Positions 22,562-34,760 of a stretch of 64,000 nucleotides of DNA are shown piece after piece. The stretch lies in the NCBI RefSeq assembly GCF_050947875.1, contig NC_134568.1, forward strand, positions 251,551,767 to 251,615,766. Reading direction: 5' to 3'. Every line of letters starts with the position of its first letter. Positions within the stretch are counted from its first letter, which is position 1. The DNA comes from Dermacentor variabilis. Taxonomy: Eukaryota > Arthropoda > Arachnida > Ixodida > Ixodidae. Under the pieces are notes generated by a model. It was not told the origin of the DNA and ran no database searches. It saw only the letters and a list, made by a program, of their open reading frames with translations. Made by a program: the position numbers and the translations under genes.

Positions 22562-25034
22562 TTACTGAAGTGTAACAAAAAGAGAGAGAGACAGGGAAAG
22601 CAAGGACAGGAAAGGCAGGGAGGTCAGCCAGAAGAGCACCCGGTTTGCTACACTACGCTGGGGGTGCGGGAAAGGGGAATAATAAGATGAAAAAAGGGGG
22701 AGATAAGCACTGAGTGCGTATGGGAAGGACACTATACACAGGGACACTATACACAGGGACACTATAAACGGCCTCTTAAGCCGGTGCACTTCAAGTATCG
22801 CTTTTCGTGCCACTGACGAAGGTGGCCACGGTCCGAGTATCTTTGACTCGGTGAACGGTCTTGAGTACAGTCGGTGTAAGGTTGCCCACAGAGAGAGGTG
22901 TTGTACATCGCAGCGAGGGCAGGTACACAATAGGTCTTCAATGGTTTCCTCGCTCTCACAGGAGTCGCACATCGAGCTCTCGGCCATTCCCAAACGATAG
23001 GAGTATGCGTTTGTGAAAGCCACTCCCAGCCAGAAGCTGCACAGCAAGGTTGTTTCGCCACGGGAAAGGCTAGATGGCAGTTGTAGCCGTTGCGTGGGGT
23101 CCAGTTTATGTAATCGGCAATTGAAGGCATTTGAAATCCAGAGATCTTGTGACTTTTTGCGTGCAAGTAGGCGAAGTTCCCTGGCAGCGTCCGACCTCGC
23201 CAAAGCTGTTGGACGCGACTGGGTATCTTCGTTGACAGACCGGGCAGCCTTGTCAGCTAGGTTGTTGCCGACCATGCCACAGTGAGCAGGAATCCATTTA
23301 AATATAATGTTGTGCCCTCTTTCCAGAGAATAGGGGTACATTTCCCTGATGTCATATATCATCTGCTCGCAAGTTCTGCGATGTAATGCAGACTTGATGC
23401 TGTGAAGATCTGCCTTAGAATCACAAAATACGACCCATTTCTCTGTTGCCTCTTCGGTGACGTACGTCATAGCGGCATGGAGAGCTGCAAGTTCTGCCGA
23501 CGTAGATGTAGTCATGTGTGATAATTTGAATCTAACGGTAACTTGCTTAGCTGGAACGACGAATGCGGCAGTTGACCTGGTAGGTGTGGTCGAACCATCG
23601 GTATACATATGTTTATGTGGTCATGATACATCTGGTGCAGTAACAGAAGCGTAAGTTGCTTCAGAGCCGGCGATGAATGATTGGACTTTTTAGTAATTCC
23701 AGGAACAGCAAAATTCACTTGAGGCTGTCGCAGGCACCACAGGGGAGATGAAGGCTTCGCCGCCAGTGTAAAATATGATGGTATGCACTCTTGATGAGCG
23801 CTAATCAATCTTGAAAAGGTCGCTTGAGGTCTCTCGGCTGGTAGGGAGGCCAACTGTTGGTCGGGCATCCTTGACAGATGGCGAATGTGCGCTCTGAGAG
23901 AGTCGACAGCTACATGTGTCCGGATTATATAGTCTCTCGCGATGGCAATTGTTGTTGCTGTTGAGGTGCACCGAGGCAGCCCTAAACACGTGCGTAGGGC
24001 TTGACCTTGTATGTTTCCAAAGCGCGAAAGTTTGTTCTGCATGCATTTGACAACACTGGTAGACTGTAACGTAGGAGTCCAACAGTACCCTGTACAGCTG
24101 CACCATAGAATAGATTAGTGTACTCCAGTTTTTCCAGCAGAGAAATTTGAAGACTTGAGCAATGACAACTAATTTCTTCTTTAGATAGACGCAGTGAGGG
24201 CTCCAGGAGAGGTTGCGGTCAATGATTATACCCAGAAAGCGATGCGCCTTAACATAGGATGGATGTTGACTGTTGATTGAAACGAGATGCAATGACATTT
24301 GTTTGCGCGTAAAGCCAATCAATGTACACTTTTCTTTAGGCACACTGAGGCCTTGTTCTCGGAGATAAGACGCCGTCATGGTTTCCGCCCGCTGAAGCCT
24401 GGCTCGTACCTGAGGGCGAGTCACCGCAGAGGCCCAGATGCAAATGTCGTCGGCGTACATTGAGACATGAACTGACAGTGGTAAGTACTCCACTAGTATT
24501 ACCAGGACGAGGTTGAACAAAGTAGGGCTCAACACTCCGCCCTGCGGCACACCACGGCAGAAGTAATGTTCTGAAGTTGGGCCGTCTTCGGTCTGTGAGA
24601 AACAGCACCTCTCAGTCAAATAGCCCCGATTCCATTGATAGAAGCCTCAAGTGAGTTCAGTATAGCCTCATCGGCGACGTTCTCTTATGCTCCTTTTATA
24701 TCTAGAAAAAGTGCCACTGATAGGCGCTTGAGGGTTTTTTGATTTTGGACCCGGCTTACGATGTCAATGACGTTGCCGATGGACGAGCGACCTCGACGAA
24801 AGCCCGCCATGGCGTCCGGATAGATGTTGAATCGCTCTAGGTACCATTCCAAGCGAGCAAGAATCATTCTTTCCATTACTTTGCCGGCGCAGCTTGAAAG
24901 CGCGATCGGACGATATGATGAGCGCTCAAGCGGAGAAATTCCAGGCTTCAGAATTGGAATCAAGCGGCTCGATTTCCATTGTTTAGGAATGGCGCCGTTC
25001 TGCCAAGATTCATTGTAGTAGTTGAGTTTGCGTT
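22562..25034 (-). pseudogene. I-group LINE 3' half: reverse transcriptase, RNase H, C-terminal zinc motif and 3' tail
   Basis: The minus strand starts abruptly inside the pre-RT region (LNYYNESWQNGAIPKQWKSS) and reads RT motifs YRPIALSSCAGKVMERMI, MAGFRRGRSSIGNVIDIV, ALFLDIKGA (then a stop where Tyr is usual), GVPQGGVLSPTLFNLVLV and the catalytic YADDICIW. RNase H follows with all acidic residues visible: YTDGS, TSAELAALHAA, FCDSKADLHS and AHCGMVGNNLADKAAR. A CDSCESEETIEDLLCTC zinc-like motif and the family 3' tail end it at about 22575. The frame is broken at least three times. The missing 5' half lies next door in inverted orientation. A 15-bp tandem (ACACTATACACAGGG) sits at 22728-22766 inside the C-terminal frame. 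Confidence 0.93.
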
Positions 25035-25787
25035 ATCTACGACGTAGATGTCGCCATCCTTAATAACGACTTGACGATTCTTATCAAGCCAACCAATGAT
25101 GAGGTAATTGTTGATGTTAAGCGGCTAGGCAATTCACGCTGCATGAAGATTGCATTCAAAGGTAAATATATACCCTCGCATGTTAAGGTGGGACACTTCA
25201 GACATTCAGTGCGGCCTTTCATTGTGAAACCTCTTCAGTGCCGCAAATGCATGAAACTGGGACACGTGAGCAGCGTCTGCGAAAATCAGCCAGCATGCCC
25301 CCGCTGCGCCGAGCACCACGCTGAAGATAAATGTGGCGCGACTGTAATCAAGTGTTCAAACTGCGGAGCGTCACATGAAGCTTCATCGAAGAAATGCCCA
25401 CATACTAAGAATGAAATGGCCATCTTGAAAGAGATGGCGAGAGGTCATTCATCTCATCGCGAAGCCGCCGATAAAATCAGGAAGCGACGTTCACGTCGCC
25501 GGCGTTCCTCAAGGAAGGCTGTTGCCTCTGCGACGCGCATGCCATTTCCTAAAAAAACACCTCCTCTTCCAGCGCCCAGGCCAGGCTCTGTGGAAAAGAC
25601 TGCGAAGAACAAGTCCACTGAGAAGACCCCATCTGCCGAATCACGGCCGGCTATACCGAAACGACAGCATTCACCAGCAGAATCACAGCAATCTTTTGCT
25701 GGACAACCCCCGACGTCTACTGTCGGCGATTTGTGCGACCAAGACAGGCAGGTGGCTGATATGCTGCAATCGCTAATTAATACATAG
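25032..25787 (+). pseudogene. I-group LINE ORF1 (gag-like), inverted 5' half
   Basis: The frame is open from the junction (VIYDVDVAILNND...) to a stop at 25785-25787. Counting from 25071, three CCHC-type zinc knuckles lie at residues 57-70 (CRKCMKLGHVSSVC), 76-88 (CPRCAEHHAEDKC) and 95-109 (CSNCGASHEASSKKC). An Arg-rich stretch follows at about 135-150, then a Pro/Ser-rich C-terminus. LINE ORF1 proteins coat the element RNA and chaperone priming. The start is missing because the copy begins inside the gene; no ATG is usable. This frame is intact, unlike the neighbouring endonuclease. Confidence 0.9.
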
Positions 25788-25889
25788 CACATTGTACTGA
25801 ACAAGCTGCAAACACCAGCAGCTCGAAGTGCTCTGCAAGTACTCGATGCACTAAATCCAGTGCTTGCTAGCATCGTTCAAGCATCATGG

Positions 25890-26915
25890 CTCGACGAATA
25901 GTCCCCTTCCGCACTGATTTAAAAGTGCGTCGATCGAGGACCCGTATAGCAGACTTTCGCCAATTCATTTTTCAGATCGCTTACCCATACTGGTAATTTG
26001 TAACCAAATACATCAACTCCACTCAGACTGTCCGGTTACGAATCTTTCTTCTCGTCCACATGCGGTGCGAGCACGACAGTAATCATCTACATCCGCACGG
26101 ACTTAACATATGTCGCTAACGCGGTAGAGCCTCATAACGACAGCCAATATGTCTGCCTGAATGTACAAAAGAAGGATGTGTCATTTACACTAATTGGCGC
26201 CTACATATACCCAGTGGGTCACTTTGACGGCGAACGACTTAAGAAAATATTACCAATGAACAATCGCCCCTGAGTTATCACAGGTGACTTCAACGCGCAT
26301 ACCCAGCTATGGGGAAGCACTAAAATTGACTCCAAAGGTGGAAGGAGTCGTGCCTCCTTTGCTTCCGACCATGATTTGTTCAGCGTGAATTACGGCAGCC
26401 CTACATTTCTGCGAGGCACGACCTATAGTAGCTGCTTGGACTTGACTTTGGTGTCAGGGCGCTTTGCATCGACCGTCCAATGGTTAACGGACATAGAAAC
26501 ACATAGAAGCGACCATATTCCAGCATACACAAAGATTAAAGGAGTTGAGCAACGCTCCTCTACTGTCTTGCGTACAGTTGATTGGTGAAAGTTTAAGAAG
26601 GATATGGATGACGCATGTCGGGAAGGCCTCTCACACGCTATTGAAGATGTAATCGCAGAGGCATTGAAAACATCCATCTGCTCGCTTACAAGGTCAGAAA
26701 GGCGAGCAGACTTGGACATGGAACTGGAGAGGCTGCGTGCAGCACGCCGACAGGCGGAGAGGAGGTATCGGCGCCCGAAGTCCGTCTTGGACCTGAGGGC
26801 TTAACGATGCATACAAAAGAAAGTCCAGCGTCGTATGGATAAATTGGAATTCAAGCGATGGAAAACTTGCTGTCAGTCGCTTGATCCCAGAAAATCACTC
26901 TCTCTATTATGTAAC
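25890..26915 (+). pseudogene. I-group LINE apurinic-type endonuclease and linker, inverted 5' half
   Basis: Downstream of ORF1 on the same strand, the ORF2 endonuclease is readable across frame breaks: RIADFRQFIF, RLSGYESFFSSTCGAST, VITGDFNAHTQLWGS (catalytic Asp/Asn) and RSDHIPAYTKI (catalytic SDH). A TGA at 26271-26273 sits where Arg is usual (P*VITGDFNAH). The linker ARRQAERRYRRPKSV and WKTCCQSLDPRKSLS near 26870-26905 is the region just before RT. The sequence then stops resembling LINE, so the RT half found inverted at 25034-22562 is its natural continuation. Confidence 0.88.
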
Positions 26916-27828
26916 AAAAAAGTTCCTGCATAAACCCAATAGATAGAACGTGGAAGCAGCTCCGGCACTTCGGAAATTGCGGAAAATAGCCTTTTTTCTT
27001 CTCTTGCCAGTCGGTCTTTTTTTTTTTAACCATTTGATGCTTAAATTTTGAAAATATAACCGGACTCTAAATTTAGTGAGGTTACAACGTCCTGAAATGA
27101 GCTCGCTGCAAGAAAAGGTGGCCGCACTAATTAAAAACTAAGAATAAGAATTTTTTTCTCTTTCTTTTTTGTTTCTTTCTTTACCAATGTTAAGCTACCC
27201 CCTGCATAACGCGAAAATAAATCATCCGCAGTATCACAGGCTAACTTCGAGTGATGTGCGCGTGTGCTACGGATCTTGTAATATGCTTCCTGTATTTTAA
27301 TGTGACAGCAGTTGAGAGCTCGGAACTGTGCTGCGTCAATGGGTCCCTTGCCTTTATGCCTTCGATGCTCTGACGATGATGACTTTACGATGTCGACGAC
27401 AGCCGTCGCCATCGCAGGGTCATCGTCGTCGGGCCATCGATTCGCACTTGGCATCACCTACCACAGGGCGAACACAAACAAAACTTTGCCCATCACCACC
27501 CTCATTTGGATTATTCGAACTCGTGCCCTTGCGGAAGTGCGCACCTGGGCGCTCCTGCTAGCGTGCTATCACGAAGATTCTTTTTCTTCTCTGCATTATA
27601 TTGTTGTCACAACCGTAGACAGGAGGATATTTATATTACAGTTGATTACGAGAAAGACACCCTATATTCGAGAGCCAATAGAAAAATCGCACTTTCTGCA
27701 AACAGGCACAGGCGTCTAGCAATGGCAACCATTCAGGAATCGGTTCCAAGATAGTAAGAAGGCTACGCACTTGAGCAGGCGCTCCTCTTGGAAGCCATAA
27801 GGGGTGAAACAAATAAAATATATTTTGG
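26916..27828. other. No recognisable gene
   Basis: The 27131-27457 minus and 27312-27719 plus ORFs overlap and show no domain. AATAAAATATATTTTGG at 27811-27827 immediately precedes the simple-sequence tract, resembling a retroelement or transcript 3' end. Confidence 0.4.
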
Positions 27829-27880
<52 letters not shown>

Positions 27881-27889
27881 GACTACTAC

Positions 27890-27957
<68 letters not shown>
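27829..27957. repeat. (CTA)n(ATA)n compound microsatellite
   Basis: About 60 bp of CTA units grading into about 70 bp of ATA units. The ORFs crossing it encode homopolymers (Ile, Leu, Ser, Val) and are artefacts. Confidence 0.98.
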
Positions 27958-27960
<3 letters not shown>

Positions 27961-28386
27961 CATTTCCTTAGTTGTCCGCTGTAAAATGTCCCAAAACACA
28001 AAAACACCACAGCAAAAAATCAAACAGCGATCTATAGGCTAAAGTGCTTGCACAGCCTACAGTTGAAATCAAAGTACTGGACACAAATATTCCTTTTTAA
28101 TGAAGCCTTATTTTAACAGGCGAGGTGGAAGCGTGACTAGGATAATTCGCTCTTTGTAATACGTCCAGGGTGTTGCGACCCACGCAGAAACGGAGAGTGG
28201 TGGCGCCAATGCATGCATCTCGGAGGCCACGATAGGCAATAGTGTAGCGGACGAAGGTGGTGATTCCGCGGTGACAGTCCGCTGTTGATGCAGTGATTGA
28301 GTTCAAAGCGGTTCACAGGCGAAGTAATCGCCCAGTTACTATCTCTTGATAGCGGATAATCCCCACAACAAGAAGCATACTCGTTA
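27958..28386. other. No recognisable feature
   Basis: Mixed-composition DNA with no motif or repeat that I recognise. Confidence 0.4.
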
Positions 28387-29100
28387 ATGTGCAGTAACCC
28401 TTTCAGTTGCCTAGGGAAGAAAGCTCGACTCGTCCATGTAGTGAGTTTCCAAGTAGAGCCGGCTCCTCAAGGTCATCCAGCTGTGAGCTCATTGAGTCAT
28501 CTGTGCAGGATTATTGCACTCGTAACGAAGAGTGCGAAGGGTATATTTCCACGGTTGCTGATCATTTCTTTACGTGTACACAAACGCAGAATCAGTTCTA
28601 TTGCTGCAGCTTTCAGATTTCCTTTCAGGTGTTCCCATTTTTCCAAGACATTGACGTCATTCCCCTTGGCTACCTCATCATTTATGAAAATAAGGATTCG
28701 AGGATCCTGTTGTTCGGCTGGTTGATGACGATGTTTCATTGTGTATTGAAGCCCGAAGGATAGGACGGGGGTTCCATGCCACACATTTGTCCAGTCTTTA
28801 TACTTCTCGTCCATGGTATGGCAACAGGCTTCCGCACAATGGCATAAAAATAGGCTTCCTGTCAAAGTTCGCATCCACCTCAAGCCATATGTCTAATTTC
28901 CACATCCGCCGGTCTTGGGCACGTTGACATTGCAGTACTTTGGAAAAATTCATCGGAACAAAGCAGTGATACATTAAAATATATAGAGAGAAGAGTGGTG
29001 GACACGTCTCGCGATAACATTGAAACTGGCAAAACCGAATGACCAAGTATGTAAGTATATACATGCGATCTAAATCAACGTGCCCAGAGATCATTCAAAA
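28387..29100 (-). other. Overlapping unassigned ORFs
   Basis: On the minus strand, 28883-28497 encodes 128 codons with an alpha-helical, charged C-terminal part (VLEKWEHLKGNLKAAAIELI), and 29094-28798 encodes 98 codons in another frame. Plus-strand frames at 28387-28763 overlap them. The minus frames look more protein-like in composition and could be one broken gene or a retroelement ORF, but I recognise no family and no splice arrangement. Confidence 0.2.
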
Positions 29101-29674
<574 letters not shown>

Positions 29675-29689
29675 GCCTGGTTTGCCACA

Positions 29690-30082
29690 TGGCATAACGT
29701 CTCAATGGAGCTAAATATAAGCATGCAGGCCCGTTTCATGGAGATACTGCAACAACGGCTTATTAAATGGGCTGTCCGTAGTCTATCTTTCACAGTCTTC
29801 CGCTTGATTACTGTTCAGTTTTACACTTTCGAGCACACTTCCGCGAATTGTCTTTGTCCCAGTACACGTCCAAAGTAGATGGCGAGCACCCACTGCAGAT
29901 GCAGGAGCGGAGCACTTCGGACACTGGACAATGTCTTCGTATGGTTGACCCCAAGCACAAGTGATGGCTGGTGTAAGGACCGTCACCGGCCCGAGGTCTT
30001 CGAAGAGGGACTCCTCCACCCGAGAAATATTCTGGGAAAGAGAGCAGACACTGAATGAGTTTTGCGCAGCATAGTCAATCAC
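29690..30082 (-). pseudogene. LINE ORF2 C-terminal zinc-motif fragment
   Basis: The minus-strand frame 30082-29783 contains VQCPKCSAPASAVGARHLLW then TCTG, a CX2C...HX4C pattern like the C-terminal zinc motif of RNase H-type LINE proteins (CxxC...HxLWxC). A plausible C-terminal tail follows (PLLQYLHETGLHAYI in another frame). The fragment ends against the (AT)n(AC)n tract. RT and RNase H are absent. No function expected. Confidence 0.6.
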
Positions 30083-30089
30083 TAATTCT

Positions 30090-31030
30090 ATGACGCTTTA
30101 GGCGAAATGATGGTCGAGGTGCCATGTTTAGAACGAAATGCCATGAACGCTTAGAAAAAATTATTTTTTTTCTTCCCGACTTTCGTGTCCACCGTTTGCT
30201 ATTCATCGACTGCCCTCCAATATTGTGCATGCAGTTTTCGCATGCATTTCGTGCATACAGTATTGTACATCCGGTTTGTGACGCATGATGATGCTTTGGC
30301 AGGTTCCCGTTCAAGCCTTTAACATTTCAAAGTAACATTGCTCGAACCAGAAACTTACATATCCAAATCAAACACCAAGTCCGAAATGCAAACAGACTTC
30401 GTGTTAATATTCGACGAAAACTTTTGCGATATTCAGCGTCCACAAATTATTCCACGCCCACGATTCCAGTGTAGAACTCTGCATGGCGCCCAAAAAGCAA
30501 AGTACTGAGTTTGCGAATAAAAGTTAGTCTACATCGTGAGTAGACATAACGCATTCGTCAGAGGTTCCCAGAGGTTAATTCAGAGGTTCCCAGAGGTCAG
30601 AGGTTAATTCTGTCGTTCACCGATCGCAAAGGTTTTTTTACCATGCCCAGAGCACTGGAATTGGGAAATGGAATAGGAGCTCTACTACGCAAGATGTAGT
30701 CCGCTATACGTTCACAGATGGCGTGGTCTGCGTACTTTTGACGAACTGCGTGTGGGTGTGTTCGGACACTGGAACGTTAAACCACATCGATCAAAGAAGT
30801 TTCAGCGTTCGAATTTCTGAGCGCTTACCAGACTGGCACATACAGAATTACATGTAATTAATCACATTTCTAAGGCGCTAGCTTTTCTGGGCTCGTTGCT
30901 AAGTGTCGTGCCGTTGGCGCCGTCCGCAGTGAGTGAGGTGAGCGAGACGCCACGGGCGCTTCCACCAATGATACAGGAGTATTTGATGACGTGACGCTAA
31001 GCTCGCTTTCTTATAACGCCACCAGATGTC
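30090..31030. other. No gene; small tandem at 30560-30608
   Basis: GAGGTTCCCAGAGGT and GTTAATTC units repeat two to three times at 30560-30608. The rest shows no recognisable gene. Confidence 0.45.
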
Positions 31031-31720
31031 GTTACCCTCATCCTATCATGGCTGGCGAGGCCCACTGATTGCGCCCGTCGTCGTTACATCAACGTCATTC
31101 CTTCGTCATTTCATCGTAGTCATGTTGTCGTCATTCAATCGTGATTATGACGCTGTTGTCATGCCATCGTCGTCATGCTGTTGTCTTCGTGCATTTGTTC
31201 TCATGCCTTCGTCGTGATGCCGTCGTGGTAGCTCCATCGTCCTGATTCCAGCTATCCCCATCCGATGATCGTCATTCATCGTCGTCATATAGCCGTAGTC
31301 ACGCCATGTCACGTGATCGTGGAGATATAGGCGTCGTCGTCATCCCATTGTCATCATGCCCTCGACCTTACGCTGTCATCATTGTACGATAGCGATACTT
31401 TCAGAATCGCCATTGCGCCTTCATCATGCATTCCTTGTCATACCGTAATCGCGATACTGTCGTGATTATTCAATCGCCGTCAATTCAGCTTCGCCATTCG
31501 GTTATCCTCATATCGTCGTCGTCACGCGCCATCATCGCCATACACTCGTCGTCATCCCATTGCCTTCATGTCTTCGTTCTCACACCTCCTTCGATTTCCA
31601 TCGACGTCGTTCCTTATTTGTCATTCCATCGTATAATCACACTACTCGCGATTATGGCGCCGTTTCCATGCGGTCGTCGTAATGCATTCGTTCTAATACC
31701 AGACCCCGAGCACTCTCAAG
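31031..31720. repeat. Degenerate satellite-like array of GTCGTCAT units
   Basis: Dozens of imperfect short units around TCGTCGTCATGCC, CATTCGTCGTCAT and CCCATTGCCTTCATG. ORFs across it (31426-31773) are low-complexity translations. A shorter block of the same family lies at 39275-39475. Confidence 0.85.
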
Positions 31721-32180
31721 TTGCAGCGATTCTATGCCTACCCAACGATAAAACCTCTTCGATCGTCAAGTAAGACGAATGGAATTGCTAAACGAAATTA
31801 AGAATAAAGAAACAAAATAAATTCGAATGGAAAAACGTTGGTAGTGGTGATGGTGGAATAAAAGCCATCTCTAAAACCACATGTAGAGCCGACATGGAGC
31901 ACTGTAGACATTAGGAAAATTGCGATTTCGCGAAAATTTAATTCCAAGCAAGCCACATCCACTATGCGCATCGGTGGTCCCGGGATGCGCCTTCAGTTGG
32001 GGCGTTCCTTCACAGACTGAAATGCCACCGATCTCTCAGGGCTCATGCGCTTCCCATGTCGCGCAAAAAAAAAAAAAAACAGATAATCAGTCAATGCGTT
32101 CATAAGGATTATAAGGAGTGATGATGTTGTTATATGTGTCTCATTACGGTTGATAATGGTTCGACGCGGATGGATGTGCT
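31721..32180. other. No recognisable feature; short poly(A) run
   Basis: An A-rich run at about 32065-32081 and otherwise unassigned DNA next to the LINE 3' end. Confidence 0.4.
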
Positions 32181-32184
32181 AAGG

Positions 32185-34752
32185 TAGGAAAGAAGGAAAA
32201 AGTGGAGAAGGAAGGCGGGGAAGTTAACCAGTTTAGCTTAACCGGTTTGCTACCCTACACATGGGAGCGGAATGGGGGGGATGAAAGATGGGGAGAAGAG
32301 GTAGAGAGCACATAACACGGGACACACATCGTTAGTTACAGTCTGTCACTCTTGCGCGGTACGTGACATGACTGTCACAGCCGCTTGTCCAAGCCCGTCT
32401 CCTTCATAAACCGAAGTATAGTCCCTTCGTCGCCTTCAGCTGCGATGTCTTCTGTCGGCGATATGTGAAAATAGTTGCAACTGACAATGGTCTATTGTCA
32501 AGGTGCGCTAGAACGGACGCCAGGGACTGTCTCTGAACGTTATATTCAGGACAGTCGCACAGAATGTGTTCCAGCGTCTCCTCACAAAGACAGGCATTGC
32601 AGAGAGCGTTGTCGGCCATTTCAATGCGAAACGAGTAAGATTTCGTCAAGGCCACCCCTGATAAAGCAGGGTGGCCCCGCTTCGGCGGAGTCCAGTTAGC
32701 ATACAGAGATGCAGCAAGGAGGGCAGGTCGCGTTCACGATTGCTCCGGTTGGTCTGGCTGCTTGGTGTGCACCATAGAGAGAGCGTGATCTCCCGTGCAA
32801 GCACTCGAAGTCTGCTGGCTCCGTCGGACCGTGAAAGTGGTATAGCCTCTTCCTGTGTGTCTTCAAGAGCTGTCCGAGCGGCTTTATCGGCGTCTTCATT
32901 TCCTATGACGCCGCAGTGACTTGGCAGCCACTGAAACGTCACGTGATGTCCTTTCTCATGTGATGTATGGAGTAGGCATCTAATATCGAGCACGAGCTGT
33001 TCGAATGGCCCGCGACGCAGAGCTGCTAGCACAGATGGTAGGGCTGCCTTGGAGTCACTGAAAATTGACCATTGTAGAGGTGGTTCCCGATTGACGAAAC
33101 AAAGTGCAGCGCGAAGAGCAGCTAGTTCCGCAGATGTAGATGTCGTTGGGTGGTCAGTCCTTAAGCTGATGGTAATACCTCTTGCTGGGACGACCACAGC
33201 ACGGGACGAACACTGGATGCTTGTGGAACCATCAGTATAAATGTGTTCACTGTCCGCGTACTTCTCGTGCAGAAGAAGAAGAGATAGGTGTTTCAGCACA
33301 GGCGAAGACAGCTCATACTTTTTACCCATTCCCGGTACGCTGAGATGGACTGTGGGGCTGACAAGACACCAAGGGGGTATCGATGGTTTAGATGCAGCGG
33401 TGAAGCCCGAGCGAAGTTTGTCGTACTTGACGATAGTTTAGAGAATGATGCTTGGTGCCTGTCTGAAAGTAGTGTTGCAAGGTGGTGATAGGGGGCACGT
33501 GCAAAATGTGTGATACGCGTTTTCAGGGCTTCCACCGTGATGTGAGTTTGCAATGGATGGTCCCGAGCGATCGCAAGAGTTGCCTCTGTTGACGTGCATC
33601 TGGGCAAACCAAGGCAGGCTCTGAGTGCTTGAGCTTGTGCTGCCTGCAGAACACGAATATTTGTCTTGCAGGTGTTGTTCAGTACAGGTAGACTATATCT
33701 GAAAAAAACCGAGAAAGAGAGCTCTGTAGAGTTTAAGCATTGCGTCTACTGACATCCCTCACGTCTTTCCTGTCAAGTATTTAAACAACTGGGAAGTTGC
33801 TGTGAGGCGCCGTTTCATATAGGCCACGTGAGGGCTCCAACACAGGTCTCGGTCAATAATTACGCCAAGAAATCTGTGGGTTCGGACATAGGAAATGGTC
33901 CGCCCATTGATTGAGATGACATAAGGCGTCATCGGTTTGCGAGTAAATGCCACTAGTGCGCATTTTTCTGGTGATATGCTGAGACCCTGTTTAGACAAGT
34001 AGTTCGCTGTCAAAGTGGCCGCTCTTTGAAGCCGCGCACGTATCTGAGGACGTGTGCCTGCCGAAGTCCAGACACAGATGTCGTCAGCGTATATTGAAAT
34101 CTTGATGGTAGTTGGCAAGTATTCAGCAAGTCCAACAAGAGCGAGGTTGAATAGCGTAGGGCTGAGAGCACCGCCTTGAGGAACGCCCCTGCTGATATAG
34201 CGTCGCGTAGTTGGGCCATCGTCAGTTAACACATAGAATGATCTTACCGATAGGTAACTTGTAATCCACAAAAAGACTCGACCACCTAGGCCAACCGTCG
34301 CAAGAGCGTCGAGAATGGCCTCATGTAATACGTTATCGTATGCCCCTTTCACATCTAAGAATAAAGCTGCAGATAAACGCTTATGGGACCTTTCGTGCTG
34401 GACATATGAAACGAGATCAACTACATTGTCGATGGAACAGTGGTCCCGTCGAAAACCAGCCATGGAAATCGGATAAATATTGTAGTATTCAAGGTACCAT
34501 TCCAGGCGGCCAAGGATCATCCGTTCCATTATCCTTCCTACACAGCTGGCCAGCGCTATTGGGCGGTAACAGGTGAGCTCTAGTGGGGATTTGCCCTGCT
34601 TTAAGAGTGGCACCAGGCGGCTTACTTTCCATTCGTCAGGAACATTTCCCTCCTGCCATGAGGAGGTGTAAAGGCTCAACGATTCTATCCGTGCGGATTC
34701 TCCGAGATAGCACAAGGCCCGGTATGATATACCATCTGGATATACCATCTGG
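32185..34752 (-). pseudogene. I-group LINE, second copy: reverse transcriptase, RNase H and 3' tail
   Basis: The RT frame is open for 330 codons (34748-33759): PDGISYRALCYLGES, WQEGNVPDEWKVSRLVPLL, YRPIALASCVGRIMERMI, MAGFRRDHCSIDNVVDLV, ALFLDVKGAYDNV, GVPQGGALSPTLFNLALV and intact catalytic YADDICVW. A frameshift near 33700 leads to 33607-33293 and RNase H 33329-32646 with YTDGS, TSAELAALRAA, FSDSKAALPS and SHCGVIGNEDADKAAR, so all four acidic residues are retained. The C-terminal zinc motif (CNACLCEETLEHILCDC) is in 32655-32404, and the shared 3' tail ends at about 32185. The 5' side is truncated before the RT core. Same family as the 22.6-kb copy but better preserved. Confidence 0.93.
34726..34751. 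repeat. 13-bp perfect duplication at the LINE 5' junction
   Basis: GATATACCATCTG at 34726-34738 is repeated head to tail at 34739-34751. On the LINE strand it duplicates the PDGIS codons. It lies exactly where LINE sequence stops and the minisatellite begins. Confidence 0.95.
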
Positions 34753-34760
34753 CTTATAAT

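Noticed and set aside
22562..23608. Host ribonuclease H gene
   Set aside because: It has RNase H catalytic residues but is fused downstream of RT motifs and followed by a LINE zinc motif and tail.
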